A stretch of 64,000 nucleotides of DNA from Odontesthes bonariensis (lineage: Eukaryota; Chordata; Actinopteri; Atheriniformes; Atherinopsidae). A program made the position numbers and the translations under genes. Shown piece by piece: positions 1 to 13,000 of the stretch (within the stretch, counting starts at the first letter, position 1; each line of letters begins with the position of its first letter). The notes beneath the pieces were generated by a model that searched no databases, was not told the DNA's origin, and worked only from the letters and a program-made list of their open reading frames with translations. The stretch is taken from the NCBI RefSeq assembly GCF_027942865.1, contig NC_134526.1:7544784-7608783 (forward strand), in the 5' to 3' direction.

Positions 1-264
1 TGTTTTTGGCATAATGTCAGCGGGTTAACCCATGCTGTGAGATGACCATCAAACCGAGGAGGGAATTTAACTTGTTTTGGGGGCAAGGTCCCTCCTTGGG
101 TGCAGATTACCAGGGCAGCAACAAAAAGTGGGTGAGTGTGGGGCGGATGAAGCGACGCGGGGGCTCCCTCTGGTGGTGGGAGGAGAGCAGGGTTGGCACA
201 GTGGCAGAGCTCCCTGGACTCTTGGCTCAGCTCAGCGCTGCTCAGTTTGTCTCAGGACGGCGTT

Positions 265-3200
265 TCAGTCCGAGTCAGAGTCTGACGATCCTCCCGAGTT
301 CGACTCGCTGCTGCTGTCCTCTGATTTGTTCTCTTTGTCCTCCGCTTCGTCATCATCGTCGTCGTCGTCGTCGTCACGCTCCTTCTTTAAAAAAAAACAA
401 CAAAAAAAAGCAAAATACAAAATCAGCACAATTCTCGCTCACATCTGTAGTAGCGAGTGCTAACAATAGAAATATCACTGACATCATTGTCCTCCTCTTC
501 ATCGTCCTCCTCACTGGATGAATCTGCCTCAGAGGAAGCCTTCTCCTGCTCGTCCTCATCGTCATCCTCGTCCTCATCATCGTCGTCGTCGTCTTCCTCC
601 TCCTCTTCCTCTTCCTCCTCCTCCTCCGTGTCCTGTTAAAAGACACATTTGTTCAGGCCGGGCTCACAGTGTAGTTCACACACAGCAGAAGATGCAACAG
701 CTTCGGCACTCACAGATTTCTTGGACTTTGCCTTGGGGCCTCCTTGTTTAGCTGGGTTTCTTCTTTTCTAAAAGAATGAGGAGAATGATTAATACATTGC
801 CAGGGAAATATATTGAAAACATAAAGGAGCCCCTTTAAAGCACGAGAAGAGTGTAAAAGCTTACTTGTGAATTATATTCTTTGTAGGTGTTTCGCTCTTG
901 TGAAGACAAGCTCTGTGGACAGATTAAAGTGTACGTTAGGTAAGAGTTTTTAAAAAGGTGTGAAAAATATCTCCCCCTACATCCAGCGACCACTTCTTAC
1001 AGCGAGCCACTGCTCCAGTAGGACTTTGTACTGCCTCTGCTTCTCCTCTGCAATCTTCTTGTAGCGGTCCTTGTCCTTCAGTGGCAACCTCTGCCACCGG
1101 CTGCCGATCTCAGTCATCCGCTCTTTCATTGGAAGGTGGTTCAGCTCCCCGTTAGACAGCATCTCCTGAGAGAACTTCTGGTATCCGTTACTAGCGAGTC
1201 AAAAACAAGGGAATCAGACGTCAGGGTTTCCAAGGTTTGGCCATGCGCAGCCAAAGTGAAATTACAAGTCACAAACTTACGATGGCGGTTTCTTGGGTTC
1301 GCCCTCAAACTTCATCTTTTTCCCTGAGGCGATGGCCGCAGCAGGAGAGCGCATCTCACACAGGTCTCTCTGTTGAAGACACATAAGTCAGCGGGTAGCT
1401 CTCACCGGTCCCGAACACAACATTACAGTTACTGGTGGAACAGAGGTTTTCTAACCTCATATCTCTTCTGGTCCTCTGCTGCCTTTTTAATCCACATAAG
1501 TTTCTCCTTTTTCTCCATGGTGCTCCAGGCTGTTTCCATTGCTTTCTGCGCCCTTGGACGGTCACTCTGCTGAGCACATGTTCATATTAAATGCATGTGG
1601 CGATATAATACTACCTGTATTTTCACTTGTGAACGGCTGAAACGTGTGGTTACACATGTTGTTAATCTTGTTGAAATAGAACTTCTCGTTTTTATTCTTG
1701 AAACTCTGAGTTATGCCTACCTTAAATCTGGCCAGGTAGTCTCCTATGACGCTCTGCTGCCAGATTTCCTGAGCGGTTTTGGGTGGATCTGGCAAACGAC
1801 TTCGATCCTCCTTCTCCTTCTTCTCTGACTCAGCTTTCAAGACTGTTTCTAAACGTTTAAACTTCTCCTAAATCATTCAGTGAAAAAGACCAGCAGAAGA
1901 TTATTAAAAAAAAAAAAAACTAATTACAAATCATTTCAGAATGTTTTGGCAGATATTGGATGGACATTTTACCTTCTTCTTATCTGGCAGCTCGTTCCAC
2001 ATGCGTGCCAGAAGTCTGGTGAGCTCGCTGTCGGAGAGGTCCGGCTTCTCCTGCTGCAGTTTGGGACGCTTCTCCTCAGCAAATATGAACATGGCAGAGA
2101 TGGGCCTTTTGGGTTTCTCTAGACTGGCCTACAAATGGCAGAGGAGACAATGCAAATATATAAAATACACGTCTGACAAAAGACAAGCAAGATGGACTGG
2201 TAATGTGTTGAAATCAGAAACCAAAAGGTGCTTTTATTCCAGGTCTGACCTTTGCTTTGGAGTTTTTCTTTTTAGAGGCAGGACTGGTAGCTCTGCTGCC
2301 CTTCTTAGAACCGGGCTTCTCCTCACCCAAGATCCGCTGCTGCTCCTCTTCCGATATAGACTACGGATGTCCACACAAAAAAGGAAAATAAATACCAACT
2401 CTCCGAGTAAAAAGCATAAAGACAAATGAGCAGAGCAATGGTTTCAACATGCAAACTTAAGAAAGAAGGATAAGACTTACACTGAGAAATCTGTTCATTT
2501 CAATTTCATACTCCTTTTTCCTCTGAGGAGAAAAAAAACCCACAAAAGTTGGAGAACAAACTGAGCTGTCCGACTTGATTTTTCAGCTCCATGACACGGG
2601 GACAATGAACTGACCTGCTCACAGCGTTTCTGGTAGGCATCCTTCTCATTCTGTTTCAGCAGCTTCCATCTCTGGCTGCACATCACCATGCGCTCCGTGC
2701 TGGGAACGTCCTTCATGCTCGACATCAGCTCGGCACAGAACATCGAGTAACCGTTTCTGAAAGCGTTCACACACCACATTTGTCCAAACAGCTCATTCAA
2801 AGGGCAGGAGACTAAAAGTCACCCGATTGGGATTGCGCTGCAGAGTATTTGGAGCCGCGACTCACGGAGGAGGTTTGTCCGGTCGGCCGTCAGACTTGTC
2901 CTTCAGGTGCCGCTCCGCCTTGGTCAGTGTCGACTTTACAATATCTTCCTTGGTCATGTTTAACTCTGGGTGCTGCTGGATGTATTCCCGCATAACTCCC
3001 TAAAAACATGCAAACACACAGTTACCGATGATGAAAATACTTTTGCAGATGCTGTTCTCACCACTGCAGCACGTCATAGCAACAAGTTTCACCTCGTATA
3101 GTTTCTGCTGTTCCAGGGACTTTGCGATCCATTTCAGCCTCTTCTTGTCGGTCAGCTGTGTCCACTGTTTGCCTAGACTGTCCTTAATGTCTTTGGTGGT

Positions 3201-4893
3201 TGCCTGATGTAAGACACATAAAATTAACATCTCAGGAACGACAGTTGTGCTTTTAGCGACTGCACTCTGAATATCCCCAAACTTACATCTGGACGTGTCT
3301 TTAGGAAGGCCTTCTTTTCATGGTTGTACCACAACTGTTGGGGTGTCTTGGGCTTTTCTGGAACATTTGAACCTTTCTTGGTCATGCTCTCCACAAGGTC
3401 TGGATGTAGTTGCCTGTTTACACATCAGAAACCAACAATCAAGCAGTTTTAATCCTCTGTACTCTGGCTTAACATACTCCATGTTGTTAAAGGTTAGTGT
3501 CATAAAGAAGTTTTGAGTAATCCCACCTGAATTTCATCATGCTTTGCACGAATGTTTCCTTGTCTCGTAAGAAGTCTTCGACATATTTTTTCTGTGGGCG
3601 TGAAATGAAAAGAACGACGTTTCAAACTGCATCAAAAAGCAAAATAGTAAAAGTTAACAGCTGTGGCTCTTTTTCTTTTCTTTGACCGACCTTCTTTTTT
3701 TCAGGCAGCTCCCTGTATTTCTTGGAGAGGATCTTTGTCAGGTCAAGGTTACTCATCTCAGGGTGTAACTTGGCATATTTGGCCCTCTTTTCCATGAAGA
3801 AACGGAAGTATGGAGTCAACGGCTTCTTGGGGAAATCTGGGTGCTTCTGTTTATTCGGGGGGGAGAAAGACTTAAATCTTGAGCTCTATTCACACAACCA
3901 GTTGTCTGTTCATTATGTGAAATACTGATTCTAACCCACCTTTATTTTCTTTCCTTTATAAGGGTTCTTGATGTAGTCCTGAGCATCAACTATCAGCTCT
4001 GTTAGAGTTCTGAATTTACGAATCTAAGAGGAAAAACAGCATGTGGAAACTTAGTAATGAATGAGAGTTTGCCCCATTAATGCACCAGTGAATAGGCAGG
4101 GCCAGCACACCATTTACACTGAATCAGCTGCTGATGCCCCACACAGGTTAATCATATGGTTGATACAAACACAACAGGGTAGCTTGGAAGCCTAAACACA
4201 TGATAATCTTCATGAATGTCGCAGACCCTGGTGTATGTTTCATTATAATGTGTCCACAAAAAATAAACAGTAAATAACTCATTTTTATTCTGTGAAGTCC
4301 ATCTGGCAAATGTTTTCCCCTCCATTTAAGAGACAATGGCATCCCTTGCCACTTGTCATGACTTCCAGCCTGCACTGGTATTTTACCCAAAGATTCTGGG
4401 TAAAGTCAAAGTACTACACTCCAACCAGGGCTGGTTTTGGGGGAGTCTGTCAAACCTTTGGTTCAACAAATTTGGTTCAAACGCATTTAATACAGCGTCA
4501 TCTGAAATGGCGTACCTCTTTAGAGACCTCCTGCCACTTCTGCTTACACATCTCTGCTGTAAAAGAGTTGAAGGCCACCTTCTGCCAGTCCAGGTGGGAC
4601 TCTGATGTTTTGTATTTAGTCAGGTCTTTCAGTGGAAGGGCCACTTTCATGCCCTCCAGCAATTTTAGGAGGTCATCCTGCACCCACACTGTGAAAACGA
4701 CAAAACAGAACAAAATGCAGGAATCAAAAATGGGTCAAATTAGAACTTCCCACTAGAATTGCTCAGTTTTTGAAAAGTAATACATTTCTACAGAGCAATC
4801 AAAAAGCTATTTTCATGTTAAAGTTAAATAATTACAAAACCTTAGTAAAGTCTAACCTTGCACTGGGGCCGCTGCCTCCATTTCTCCATTCAT
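265..4893 (-). CDS. ubtf: Upstream binding factor UBF, HMG-box RNA polymerase I transcription factor
   Basis: UBF binds rDNA in the nucleolus and supports RNA polymerase I pre-initiation and open rDNA chromatin. Coding exons in transcript order: 4893-4857, 4688-4516, 4023-3940, 3846-3691, 3591-3527, 3413-3287, 3203-3093, 2999-2866, 2756-2615, 2522-2481, 2360-2250, 2128-1973, 1867-1721, 1566-1456, 1369-1281, 1190-1001, 912-865, 767-714, 632-483, 384-265. All phases agree and the total is 2247 nt (748 residues; human UBF1 is 764). The start [10 protein letters not shown] resembles human MNGEADCPTD. HMG boxes lie near residues 98-170 ([20 protein letters not shown]), 182-255 ([16 protein letters not shown]), 295-360 ([11 protein letters not shown]), 395-460 ([16 protein letters not shown]), 475-535 ([18 protein letters not shown]) and 560-630 ([11 protein letters not shown]). 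An Asp/Glu-rich tail covers about 660-748 and ends SSDSDSD. Splicing of the last two exons is the least certain part. The 3' UTR runs off the window start. Confidence 0.96.
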
Positions 4894-4915
4894 TTGTGAA
4901 AATAAAGTATTGGAT
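4894..4915 (-). other. ubtf: ubtf 5' UTR part of first coding exon
   Basis: The start codon at 4893-4891 sits 22 nt inside an exon that begins after a pyrimidine-rich acceptor ending TTTTGCAG at 4916-4923. The leader is therefore spliced, and at least one noncoding exon lies at higher coordinates. The upstream exon itself was not proven. Confidence 0.7.
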
Positions 4916-5199
4916 CTGCAAAAGAAGGAAAAGAAAAAAAACATTAAAATCTAAATGAATAAACACGACCTACTTTAACATCAACTGAGATCCGGTAATA
5001 AACTCCGGTAATAAATCAGAAATATTCTAGTTTTTTTTTTTTAAACGCAAACAATCATAATTTATACTCGTATAATTCATGTTTGGCATTGGTTCTTCAA
5101 AAAAACTATTTTTCTATGATATAAAAGTAAAACTGTTGAGTCCAAGTGAATTCAAATCTGCCCCGACATAATGGTTTATGTTCATTACACCGCCCCTAA

Positions 5200-7600
5200 A
5201 ACGTTTACGCTACATGGTGAGACATAGGCTATTGCTTGTGACGGCTTCAAATCTCAAATAACACTGCGGAGGGGTTCAACTAGCACAACTAGCTACGACA
5301 ACAGGAGTCTCCCGTCGAGCAAATTTTGCCAACCGGAATTTGGCGAATTAGTACTGTCCTTATTCCACAACAAAAGTATCGTGGACACACAGGAGCAACC
5401 ATTTTCTCGCTCGGTCTGCTCAGTAATGGAGGATTTTCAGTCGGAGCGGAGGTTGGGGAGGATCCACGGAAGGAGGAAGCGAATGGACGTGAACGGACAG
5501 GCAGCTGTAGGCGACCAGCTGACCACGGACGGGGGATCTGCTTTCGGTCTCCGAGAGGCAGGAATGGTAGCTTGGAAGCAATGCAGCCAAATGCGCCACT
5601 CAACACAGGCGCCTCATCACCGTTGGAAGCGGATCTAGCTCCGCCGTGCAAAACCTATAATCTTCTCCTCGAATGTTTACCGAGATGGGAGCGAGGAAAA
5701 GAAAATGACATTCGTTTTAAGTTAATAAACGTGCTTTTAGTGTATTTCCCGACCGCTTTGGTCGTGTTTTGAGGGTTTCATGGTCGAATCAAGGAGGAAA
5801 ACCTAGAGCATTCTTCAGCGAGGCGTAGCCGAGCTGCCCTCCAATGATGGCGGATGCTCGTTGTTCATCTTGTCCTTGATGGCCCAAGCTCAAGCGTTTG
5901 ACCTAGCTTAAGTAAAACTAAACAAATCGACATTTAAGTACATCTGGGAATGTTCTAGTATCGATTCGGACCTCTTTTAACATCGAATTAATTAAATTTA
6001 ATCAAAAAATACAACATATGGGTCTTTAAAATGTAGGTGCCGAAGCACGGCACGACCAAGGACAACTTAGCACGCCAAAAGAAGCTTAAATTAGACCTTT
6101 TCACTCTTTATTTAGAGTTACAACTCTTTAAAATTGGACATTTTCCTATAAAAGAGCCAAGCTTTCGAGCATTTTAGACGAAATTTCTGTTCTACTTGGA
6201 AGACCTGGATCACATTAACTGGTGTTTACAACAAATAATATATGAAACTTAACACTTATTTTTTTTACGGTAACGTTTTAATTTCACGACAAACATCGCG
6301 GAGGGATTTCGAAAATAAGTTATAACGGTTGTTAATACCGTTCCAGATGAGTAAAATGTCGGTAAACTGGGTTAAAAGGACAAACGGAGGCGCAGGAAGA
6401 AAGGAGAAAAATCAAAAATATTTAACGGCAAAAACATGACAGCGTCGACCTAATTTAACGTGCGTGAATTTTAACGTTCCCCGTTTATAGTTTCGGCGAA
6501 AATTACAGCGTTAAACAGTTCTTACACTTTCGGCTACAGCTCAAAAGGAAACACGTTAACGTCCGAGGCTGAGCAGCTTCTCTGGCGCGACAAACAGCTC
6601 CAGGTCCGCCATGCTTCAGCCCCGCTCAACAAGGAAACCTACCGTGACAAGGTCCAATGGCGCACTGCAAACACTGAAAACGGAGCTTAAAGCTAAAGCC
6701 AGGGCGTTGCAGACTCCCTTCTCTCGATCCAAAAAATCGCACAAGCGAGGAGGAGAAGGCGGGTTCTCCGATCTCGGTCGTCGGTGGTTCTGGGCTAGTC
6801 GGTGAGAGAGTGAGGGGGAGAGGGAGGGCGAGTCTCTGCACGGTGAGATATTAAACCGAGATCCCTGATGGCTGACCGAGAGAGGCGGCGAGCTGTTCCG
6901 CCAACAGCCGCATGGAGGTCTCGGCGCGGAAACCACCGTTTATTCCACCACTCGAACAACACGGCTACATCACCGATAGCTTAATTTCGATTAAAGGTAT
7001 CCGCTTAAGATAGTAGATGAGGGGTATTTTTAAAATAAAGACTTACAAGTACCTCCGGGTTTTGTGTTCAGATTCTTCCCCGCTGTTTGGGACCAGCAAT
7101 TCGGCTATGGCCGACCTCGTCTGTACCCTTCTGCAACGGTCGGTTTATTGCGCGACTACAAAGAGGCCACAGAGCGGGGAGCTTTTAAATGGAAACAAAA
7201 GCAAACACGAAAGGAATAATTTTCGACTTTTAGTCGCTTTTTCGGGCTTGACTATCGCGCGCTCGTGTCGTTTTGTTATGAAACCGAGCGACTCTCGTTG
7301 GCTTACCTGTCTCGACGTGAGCCTCGGTGTCGCTGCGGAGGAAGAAGGGGAGGGTTGAACGATAGCCAGCACTGCGCCGTCGGTCCTGGGCTCCAGTCCC
7401 CGCAGAGATGGTCCTTCCCCCCGCCTCCATCTCACTCTCCGTCTCCCTCCACTCAACGCGCAGCAGTTCTCTCTCCATCCAACCATTTTCGCTACGCCGA
7501 CATATCCACATTTTTCCGATGTCGCAACCGCGGATGAATATTTCTCCCCGAGACCGACTCTGTTGCATCTGCAGCCGAAGTTTGCAGCCCGAATATATTT
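5200..7600 (-). promoter_or_regulatory. ubtf: CpG-rich promoter zone and probable noncoding first exon of ubtf
   Basis: CpG dinucleotides are conspicuous at about 5.3-5.8 kb and very dense at about 6.3-7.6 kb, unlike the surrounding AT-rich DNA. On the minus strand there are good donor sites at 7306-7301 (ACAG followed by GTAAGC) and 7046-7041 (ACTT followed by GTAAGT). Either could end a noncoding first exon that splices to the acceptor at 4916. The ORFs in this zone read through GC-rich sequence and match no family I know. A divergent plus-strand transcript is possible but not shown. Confidence 0.5.
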
Positions 7601-7639
7601 TTTATCGGAAAACTGTTGGTTTGATTAAAGACTAAGTTG

Positions 7640-9240
7640 TGTCTACTTTAACGCCACCGTTAACTTAAGCAAATATAACTAACGTACAATGCAATTTATT
7701 CTGAAGTTTATAATTTTATGTATTCATTGTCAGATTTGCCCTTATATTACATGAGAGGCACCATTAGTGCAGCGTGCATGCCGCTTCCCACTGCTCTAAA
7801 CCTCTTTTCCTGAATTGTAAGCGGTTGTTTGACAGCTTCATTTTGGCCCAGCATGTTTGTTCTTTTCAACTCCACCTTGTGTGTTTGTGGGCGGAACCCG
7901 CGGCCATCCAATCCAGTCAGTCCGACTCAGGGAAAACAAATGACTTCCAGGCGCTCGGCCTTGTTAAAGTGTGCTGTGTTCGCGATGCTGTGGGAAAACC
8001 AGGGATCGTTGTACGGAAGGCGTTCACACGAACGCATTGGACCTAAATAAGTAAATGATAAAATTAACAAATTCATTTTACATGTAGCTATGTGTAGGGT
8101 TGAACCTTAGGCATGACTGTTTACATGTAATAGAGAGAAGTGTAATTATTCCAAATGTTTCCTAGTTATAATTGCATTGTTCTCAAATCATATGATTATA
8201 TTTTGACTGCATCTATAGAAATGTGCATGTTTTTGTAAAGGTACTTGGTTTTATCAATTTTAAATGCCTAACGCGTTCTACTGTATGTAAGCTTCTCCTT
8301 CCATGATACCAGTTACTTAAGCGGTAATGTAATGTCAGTTTGTTTTTATGTTTTTCTTTTAATCCAGATGGAAATGACTTGTGAGCATTTCTCCCATTCT
8401 GCTACAGAAAGCGGCTTCAAAGAAAAATGCTCAAATCGACATGAACTATAAAACAAAAACTGAAGTAAGTATCCAGCGTGTTGTAAAATACACACAGACC
8501 CAACCCTGCTAAAACGCACTCAAAACTTAATGAAGATGTTCTCAACTTTTTAAATCATTAAGCAAATATTATTTCCTTCCACCATGGCTGATTTAAAAAC
8601 GAAATCTAGATTTGGATCTACATTAAGGGTTAATCAAATCTTAGTTCGATCATACTGCGCCTCTGGTAAAAATGTTTTTGTCTGTAAACATCTCAGGTCA
8701 TGTTTTGAATTCTGTGTTTACAAAGTGGAATAAAAGCAACTGGTTAAAACCAAGAATTAGTGATATGGTGTGTTCTTACTTTGATTCAAAGTGGCACTAT
8801 TAGACAAAGTAATACTTGATAAGTTTTAGACACAACTGGAATAAACAAAGCCGAACAAATGTAAACTATAGAGAGGAGATGTCTATAGAATTATGCAAAA
8901 TGTAAAAGTCTTTGTCTGAAATGATCCATTTATGGGTATCTACAATGTTACTGATTTGTGTGGAACAAATCTGTATCGTTAAATAGAGGTCCTTATACCT
9001 TGGATAAAGAAATGTATGAAAACTATACAACAATAAAAGTCAAATCATCCTGAGACTTAGAGAGTAGTTGAGTGTATCTACTATATTTTTCAGATTAAAT
9101 ATCGTGAGGTTGGAATTTACGTGATTATCCTAAAGGCAGCATGCAGCTGAGTGGTAGAAGCTGAACGTTTCGTTTTAATCAAAGGAGAAAAAAATAAATA
9201 AAAGTACCATGTGTCCCAGTGAAATGAAGCATTTTTAAAG
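7640..9240. other. Intergenic, no gene seen
   Basis: AT-rich sequence between the ubtf CpG zone and the slc4a1 3' UTR. I see no splice-supported exon, RNA gene or clear repeat here. Confidence 0.6.
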
Positions 9241-9244
9241 CATT

Positions 9245-10016
9245 TTTATTTTGTTTTTATTTCTTATTAAAGTGAAATCCAAAGCATGTACAGTGTTTTA
9301 AGCGGGCAAAACAAAATGCTTGATAAGACATTTACAAAGAAATGTTTCCCTGATGTCATCAGTGCAACAATCGGCTCGCACAATTATTTCTCATCATTGA
9401 CGTCCTATGACTACTCATTGCATTCTAAGACCATGAAAGCAATTCCACACCAAAATCAGATATGAGCGAATCACACATCTTTTTATACAAACGGGGCAAC
9501 TCAACAGAAAACGCTGCATACATTACACCAACAACAAATGTTATGAAGCAAACTTGAGAAACACAACTAAAAACACATTTGAGAATATTAGACTAGGTTA
9601 TAGGTATGCAGTGCCTCTGATAGTTCCACAAAAACAATTGTTTGGTCAAGTTTAAAGAGCTTAAGTTAAGGTGAACTTGCATAATACCATGGGCTGATCT
9701 AAAATGTGACTAAACTGTAGTCACTAAAAGCTATAAAAAATAAATAAATAAATGGAAAGTTTTTTTATCCGAGGGGAGAAAATACCTCTTATATTTAAAA
9801 TACCACTCTTTACCCATGAAGACAAACGGCAATTACCAGTACCATGACTTTATATGATGAATATAAGAAGTATCGGAACTTGTTATCTATTGCAGTCAGA
9901 CACAAATTCAGCTGCAGGAATTTTGTTTGAATATGAAAAGAAGGTTTCTTTGAAGATGAATAATAACAGAACAGTTTGAAATAACAAAATGAATGACTTC
10001 AGTTTGTGTTTGACGC
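9245..10016 (-). other. slc4a1: slc4a1 3' UTR with poly(A) signals
   Basis: From the stop codon at 10019-10017 the minus strand stays noncoding. The first AATAAA hexamers are at 9261-9256 and 9250-9245, which implies a 3' UTR of about 760-790 nt. The end point is inferred from the hexamers only. Confidence 0.55.
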
Positions 10017-13000
10017 TTATGCCAATCCATCCTCCATGAGTTCGTCATCAAATTTCACTTTGGCATCATCTGCATCCAGCTGCAACATAAACACAGAGAA
10101 GCCGACTCATGAAACAACAAGTTACTCTTTGAGTTAGGCCTGGGGTGAAAGTCTCAGGCTCAAACGAGTACTTACGCATTTCATCTCCATGGTGGAGAAG
10201 AGCCGGCCGGTCATGAACATGCGCAGAGGGACGGTGAGAATAAGAATGAAAGGCAGGGCTAGAGAGAATGGGCTCATTTTCACCATCCACAGGACAGCCA
10301 GACACAAAATCTGAATCAGAGTGAAAAGATGCATCCGGAATGTCTTCACCTGCACAGATGACAGGCAGGAGGACGTTAGAAGGGAGGCTCGAACCAAACA
10401 CTGACATCAAAATGCATAAAAATGTCTGAGTCAACAAGTGATGACCCCACAGACCGACGGGAACAGGTCTAGAGACTTAATTTAAGACAATTTAAAGGCA
10501 AACAACATTACCTATTGACAAATAGTGAAGTATCTACAAAGAAGCACTTTTAAGAAAATATTACTCATCATCATAAATGCATTCTGATAAACTGAAATCA
10601 TTATTGGAGTAAAATGAGCAGTATGTGAGGGGGGATCGGTACCCTGGTGGCGTAGGCGTCAGCGGGATGGTATTTCTTTGGAGTAATAAGAAGAAGCATC
10701 CTATCCCACATCTGGACTCCACTCAGAGAAGTGATACCCATATAGAGGAAGATGCCAAACAAGGCAGTCATAGGAATCATCTTTAGGATGGGTTCCATGA
10801 AAATGGAAACACCTGAAAGTCAGAGAAAGAGTGATTAGAGGAAAAATTGTCATTTATTCTGAACCTGATGTGACTGCATCAATGCTATAGATGGCAGCAC
10901 CTACCAACCATGATGGCCACACATAAGCCACTGATCCTCTGCTCAATCACCTTCTCTATTTCTGGTTTGGGGCCCTTGGACATGACAGTGAGAGCATTGG
11001 CGTGGGTGACTGACCGCACAGTGGCAGCACTCAGCCAGGGCACCCCAAAGATGGAGGATATGCCCCCCATGGTGACGAGGAGGAGCAAATCGTAATGGAA
11101 ACCAGATCCTTTCATCATTTTTCTTTCAGGTTTGCTCACAATCAGCCTGGCATTCACAGACAATATAAAAGAAGTTTAACTCAGTTCACATGAGCTGCAA
11201 ACAACAATGATGCTATAATACACAGAGTAACTCACGTGGTAATCTGGGACTCCATGAAAATGAGGATGAAAACGAGCAGGGCAGGTACACAGCAGGCTCC
11301 CATCATCCAGATGGGGAAATCCATATTTTCTCCCATAGGATTGATGAACCAGCCCCTGGCTTTGGGGTTGGTCACTTCAACACCTTTTGGCACAACAAGT
11401 TTCTACAAGAGGATAGGGTGACATTCACATTGTTTTTTACCACTCTAATATGAGCTTCTGTGTAGGATTTGAGTTAAAAATACTGAGGAAAAAGATAATC
11501 AGTAACATTAATGAGGGATCATTCAAAACCATCCCAGCGCTCACCATATCCACACAATATTAAATACATGGTAAATAAGCAGACACTTCATTTATCTTCC
11601 TTTTTAATGTGATTGAAAGGTTTTTAGGCAGACACAGTCTATTGGTTGTCTAATCTATGAACATTTAATCAATAATAGCAACATAAGTTATAAAGAGTGA
11701 AGATATTACAGATATAGATGTTATTTATCAAGGTCTGTATACAGTCGTGTGGAAAACTCAAGGTTTGGAAATTGCCTTATAACTAAGATCATTGCTGATG
11801 TTTTTCCTCCTTGGCATTGTGTTAACACACACCTGAAACTGCGAAAGCTGGTCATTTACCCTTTTAAACTCTGTTGAAGCAGTTAAATTGCTAGTTTTTA
11901 GTGCCTCTGTGAATCAATGTCTTTGTTTTTTTTTTAAGAATTTACTAAAATTCAGACTTCCCCATGTGTTCCCAAAGATAAGCATAGAATGAAACAATAA
12001 TTTTCTAGTTTTTGAACACACTACCTCATACACATAGATTATACGTACATACATATACATATATTTGTTATTTATACAATGCAGTCTGCAGTATGTATAG
12101 TTACCTGGGTGTATGCATCTTCAATGCTGATATCCACAGCAATCATGAAGAAAATAGCAATGGGGACACCGAAATCTCCAATCAAACGACGAAGCTGAAG
12201 AGACAGAGCAAAAGATACACCAGGTTCAAAGTCATATTAATTGATTTAAAAGTATTCTGTTAAAAACCTGATCTTACCGGGCCTGGGAAGTAGTGACCGT
12301 TCTTGAATGATCGGAGAAAGTATGCAATGAAGAAGCAGCCAAACATCAGACACATAGAGAGCAGGGCGGTGTTGGGGTACGGCCTTTCAACCACCTTGGT
12401 GGTATTATCTGGTCCAGAAAGCTCCTCTATCATGGCGTGGTGGAAGGGGTTGTCCAGTGTGTCATTCAGATGTTCGTAGTTCAGGATCAGAGGGTGGGTT
12501 TTGAAGATCTGAGTAAAGGTAAAAGAAAGCAGAAGAAGAGCAAAGTAGACAGTTACAGCTGACACTAAAATGAAATCAGCTCGGCTGTGAAATGGATGGA
12601 AGAATGACGTAAGGCAACCTTCATAAGTTTGGAAAACGTCTCGTAGATGAAGATGAGCGAAATGAGGATGGAGAAGATTTCCTGGGTGAAGCGGGAAATG
12701 TATCGGACCAGGAAGCTGCCCTCCATTGCTACGATAACCACCACAATCACTATCAGCCACATACCCACCCAGATACGGCCCACAATGTACTCAATGTTCT
12801 GGGCCTTGCAGAACTGGCATGGGATGAAAAAACAAAACAAAAAAGGATTTTAATAAAGAAAAGTGGTTCTCTAAAGACTTTTTTTACAATTCTTAAGGGC
12901 ATTCAACTTGTACGTACGACAAAAAAAGCTTCCTCGAACAGTAGCAAAGGTCCAGAGAAGCCAATGACAAGTACGGGCTGGGCAGCAATGAGACAGAAGA

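Noticed and set aside
457-639. Plus-strand ORF rich in serine
   Set aside because: It is the antisense of GAG/GAC codons encoding the ubtf acidic tail on the minus strand.
5326-5772. 148-codon plus-strand ORF in the CpG zone
   Set aside because: GC-rich DNA favours long frames. No domain, no splice sites in consistent phase, and an overlapping 120-codon frame on the other strand.
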